From Planctomycetota bacterium (GTDB lineage Bacteria; Planctomycetota; Phycisphaerae; WQYP01; JAJZKY01), in the NCBI GenBank assembly GCA_021803885.1, contig JAJZKY010000025.1, positions 1-15,150 on the forward strand: a DNA stretch of 15,150 nucleotides, in the 5' to 3' direction. Below the pieces are notes generated by a model, which had not been told where the DNA came from, searched no databases, and saw nothing but the letters and a program-made list of their open reading frames with translations. The position numbers were made by a program, and so were the translations under genes. Numbering within the stretch: position 1 is the first letter of the stretch; every line of letters starts with the position of its first letter. Below, piece by piece: positions 14,141 to 15,150 of this stretch.

Positions 14141-14818
14141 TCATCGCCTGCCCCTGCCCACGGGACGATTCGTTCCGCCGCTACCCAATCCCCGCATGCC
14201 GATTCCAGAAGAACCGGAACCTTTCAGTCCCGGCATTGACCGCTGCATTCGCTGCGGCTGGCTGAGCTCCTGTCCGTTTCTCAACCAGACTTCCTGCCCA
14301 GACTTAACCAATACTTCCTGTTCAGGATGAAGTTGGCTTGCCACTGCGACAAGTCCCTTCTCCACCCCAACCTGGGTGTCCCCGTTCTGCGCCACCGCCA
14401 CTGCAAAGATAGTCCCTCTGACCGCGATAATTGCGGTGGGTGTAGTTATCACCTTGGGGTTCGGGCGGCCGCTTAGCTTCTCGATCTGCACGCGTACGTT
14501 ACCCAGCAGTACATGGAGGAACTCCTTCCATCTGCCGTGTCCCGAACGCAACTCAACATGAGAATTGGGAAAAATGCGGATAGTACTGCCATCCGGTAAT
14601 CGCATGATTGCCGACGACCTGGCATCGGTGAGGATCGAATCGCCGGCCTGAACTTCGTCTCGTTGATGCAGGCGCACAGGCACGTTGTGACCACGTATCA
14701 GGCTGACCTTGCCTTTCACCGCCGATATTTGTCCTGCTACCGGGTTCTGCGCCAACGCGGGCAGAGCCAGGATAAACATGATAACCACGGCGACGAATTT
14801 GTAGTGAGTCCGAGTCAT
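14141..14818 (-). CDS. FecR-domain exported protein
   Basis: A 225-residue protein with signal peptide (MTRTHYKFVAVVIMFILALPALA) followed by a FecR domain: VKGKVSLIRGHNVPVRLHQRDEVQAGDSILTDARS, then the DGSTIRIFPNSHVEL strand, and ITTPTAIIAVRGTIFAVAV, the typical conserved core. The last 35 residues are Gly/Arg-rich (GLKGSGSSGIGMRGLGSGG). There is no anti-sigma cytoplasmic domain and no lone transmembrane anchor besides the signal, so this is the stand-alone secreted FecR type, not the iron-citrate regulator. GAGG lies five bases before the ATG. A sigma-54 promoter match lies just upstream. It follows an NtrC-type regulator gene and precedes the hexapeptide-repeat gene. Confidence 0.85.
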   Translation of the reverse strand: MTRTHYKFVAVVIMFILALPALAQNPVAGQISAVKGKVSLIRGHNVPVRLHQRDEVQAGDSILTDARSSAIMRLPDGSTIRIFPNSHVELRSGHGRWKEFLHVLLGNVRVQIEKLSGRPNPKVITTPTAIIAVRGTIFAVAVAQNGDTQVGVEKGLVAVASQLHPEQEVLVKSGQEVWLRNGQELSQPQRMQRSMPGLKGSGSSGIGMRGLGSGGTNRPVGRGRR

Positions 14819-14839
14819 CGTAGCCTCGCTTTCAAGAGC

Positions 14840-14855
14840 AGCAAACTGGATGCCA
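14840..14855 (-). promoter_or_regulatory. Sigma-54 (-24/-12) promoter for the FecR-domain gene
   Basis: On the minus strand the site reads TGGCATCCAGTTTGCT. It has the -24 TGGCA and -12 TTGCT elements, with the GG and GC doublets at exactly the spacing required by RpoN. Only the sixth base departs from TGGCAC. Transcription would start near 14829, giving a leader of about 11 bases that still contains the GAGG. The gene immediately upstream encodes a Fis-type DNA-binding end of the kind that activates such promoters. Confidence 0.75.
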
Positions 14856-14890
14856 AAGTAGCAATCCCGGAAAGCGCTGAAAACACACGT

Positions 14891-15150
14891 TCAGGATTTC
14901 TCATTGTGCTTTGAAACCTGCGTTTCGGGCACACTGGTGTGCCCTTCGTGCAGCAGGCCCCAGCGATCAAGCTTCTTGTAAAGAGTGCGGCGCTGAATGT
15001 TGAGGCGTTCGGCCGCCGCCGTACGATTGCCTCCGCACGCGCGGAGCGCTTCCAGTACATGCTTCTTTTCCGCTTCTTCCAGACTCTGGGCTGTCGAAGC
15101 CGGCATCGCTTGAGTATCAGCCAAGCCCAGGATCTGCCGAACCTCTGCCG
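14891..15150 (-). CDS. C-terminal end of NtrC-family (sigma-54-dependent) regulator, partial
   Basis: The frame is open from the window edge and ends at 14891, giving about 86 residues. The segment SLEEAEKKHVLEALRACGGNRTAAAERLNIQRRTLYKKLDRWGLL is a textbook Fis-type helix-turn-helix as found at the C-terminus of NtrC-type activators: the GGNRTAAAERL turn is followed by the RRTLYKKL recognition helix. The AAA+ and receiver domains would lie upstream, outside the window; a short stand-alone Fis-like protein starting at 15124 (TTG) is possible but less likely since the frame remains open (AEVRQILGL). It lies 72 bases upstream of the FecR-domain gene, whose sigma-54 promoter it may control. Confidence 0.85.
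   Translation of the reverse strand, partial: AEVRQILGLADTQAMPASTAQSLEEAEKKHVLEALRACGGNRTAAAERLNIQRRTLYKKLDRWGLLHEGHTSVPETQVSKHNEKS

Overview
The window is a chromosomal piece of a moderately GC-rich bacterium. Gene style, the small Fis-type regulator plus FecR pair, and the degraded ExeA/RepA-type transposon genes fit Acidobacteriota best. That assignment is an impression from the sequence, not a database result.

Layout. Positions 1-1163 hold ordinary chromosomal genes on the + strand: the 3' end of an adenosine deaminase gene, a small two-helix membrane protein and a complete tRNA-Ala(CGC). An arginase gene (1254-2237, minus) follows, then a decayed IS256-family transposase (2448-2943, minus). 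From 12010 down to 3155 all genes lie on the minus strand and form a lasso-peptide (RiPP) gene cluster. Its order is precursor kinase (K), PqqD-like recognition protein (B1), leader peptidase (B2), asparagine-synthetase-like macrolactam synthetase (C), ABC exporter (D), nucleotidyltransferase (N), two short precursor genes (A1 and A2), and a possibly associated methyltransferase. K to N are packed with ATGA overlaps or no gap, so they are almost surely one operon. The two precursors lie downstream, each with its own spacer, ribosome binding site and candidate promoter.

How the cluster should work. B1 binds the leader of A1 or A2, B2 cuts after the Thr-Ala pair, and C activates Asp9 and closes a nine-residue ring on residue 1 around a short tail. 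K would phosphorylate the C-terminal Ser15 and N may extend that phosphate. D exports the product. The two predicted cores, INANPVGSDGQASMS and GNQLPGNLDGHSNMS, share Asn2, Pro5, Asp9, Gly10, Met14 and Ser15. The second precursor (50 residues) is easily missed because it is so short.

Right side. Positions 12503-13465 carry remnants of a second mobile element: an ExeA/TniB-like ATPase lacking its Walker A region, and a RepA-like ATPase broken by a frameshift and a stop. This remnant abuts a minus-strand unit made of the C-terminus of an NtrC-type regulator, a FecR-domain exported protein preceded by an excellent sigma-54 promoter match, and an exported protein built of hexapeptide repeats (consensus KDQLKT). 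In the last gene a CAG-to-TAG change inside a 78-bp tandem repeat ends translation before the repeats end. The lasso cluster is therefore bracketed by mobile-element debris, which fits acquisition by transfer.
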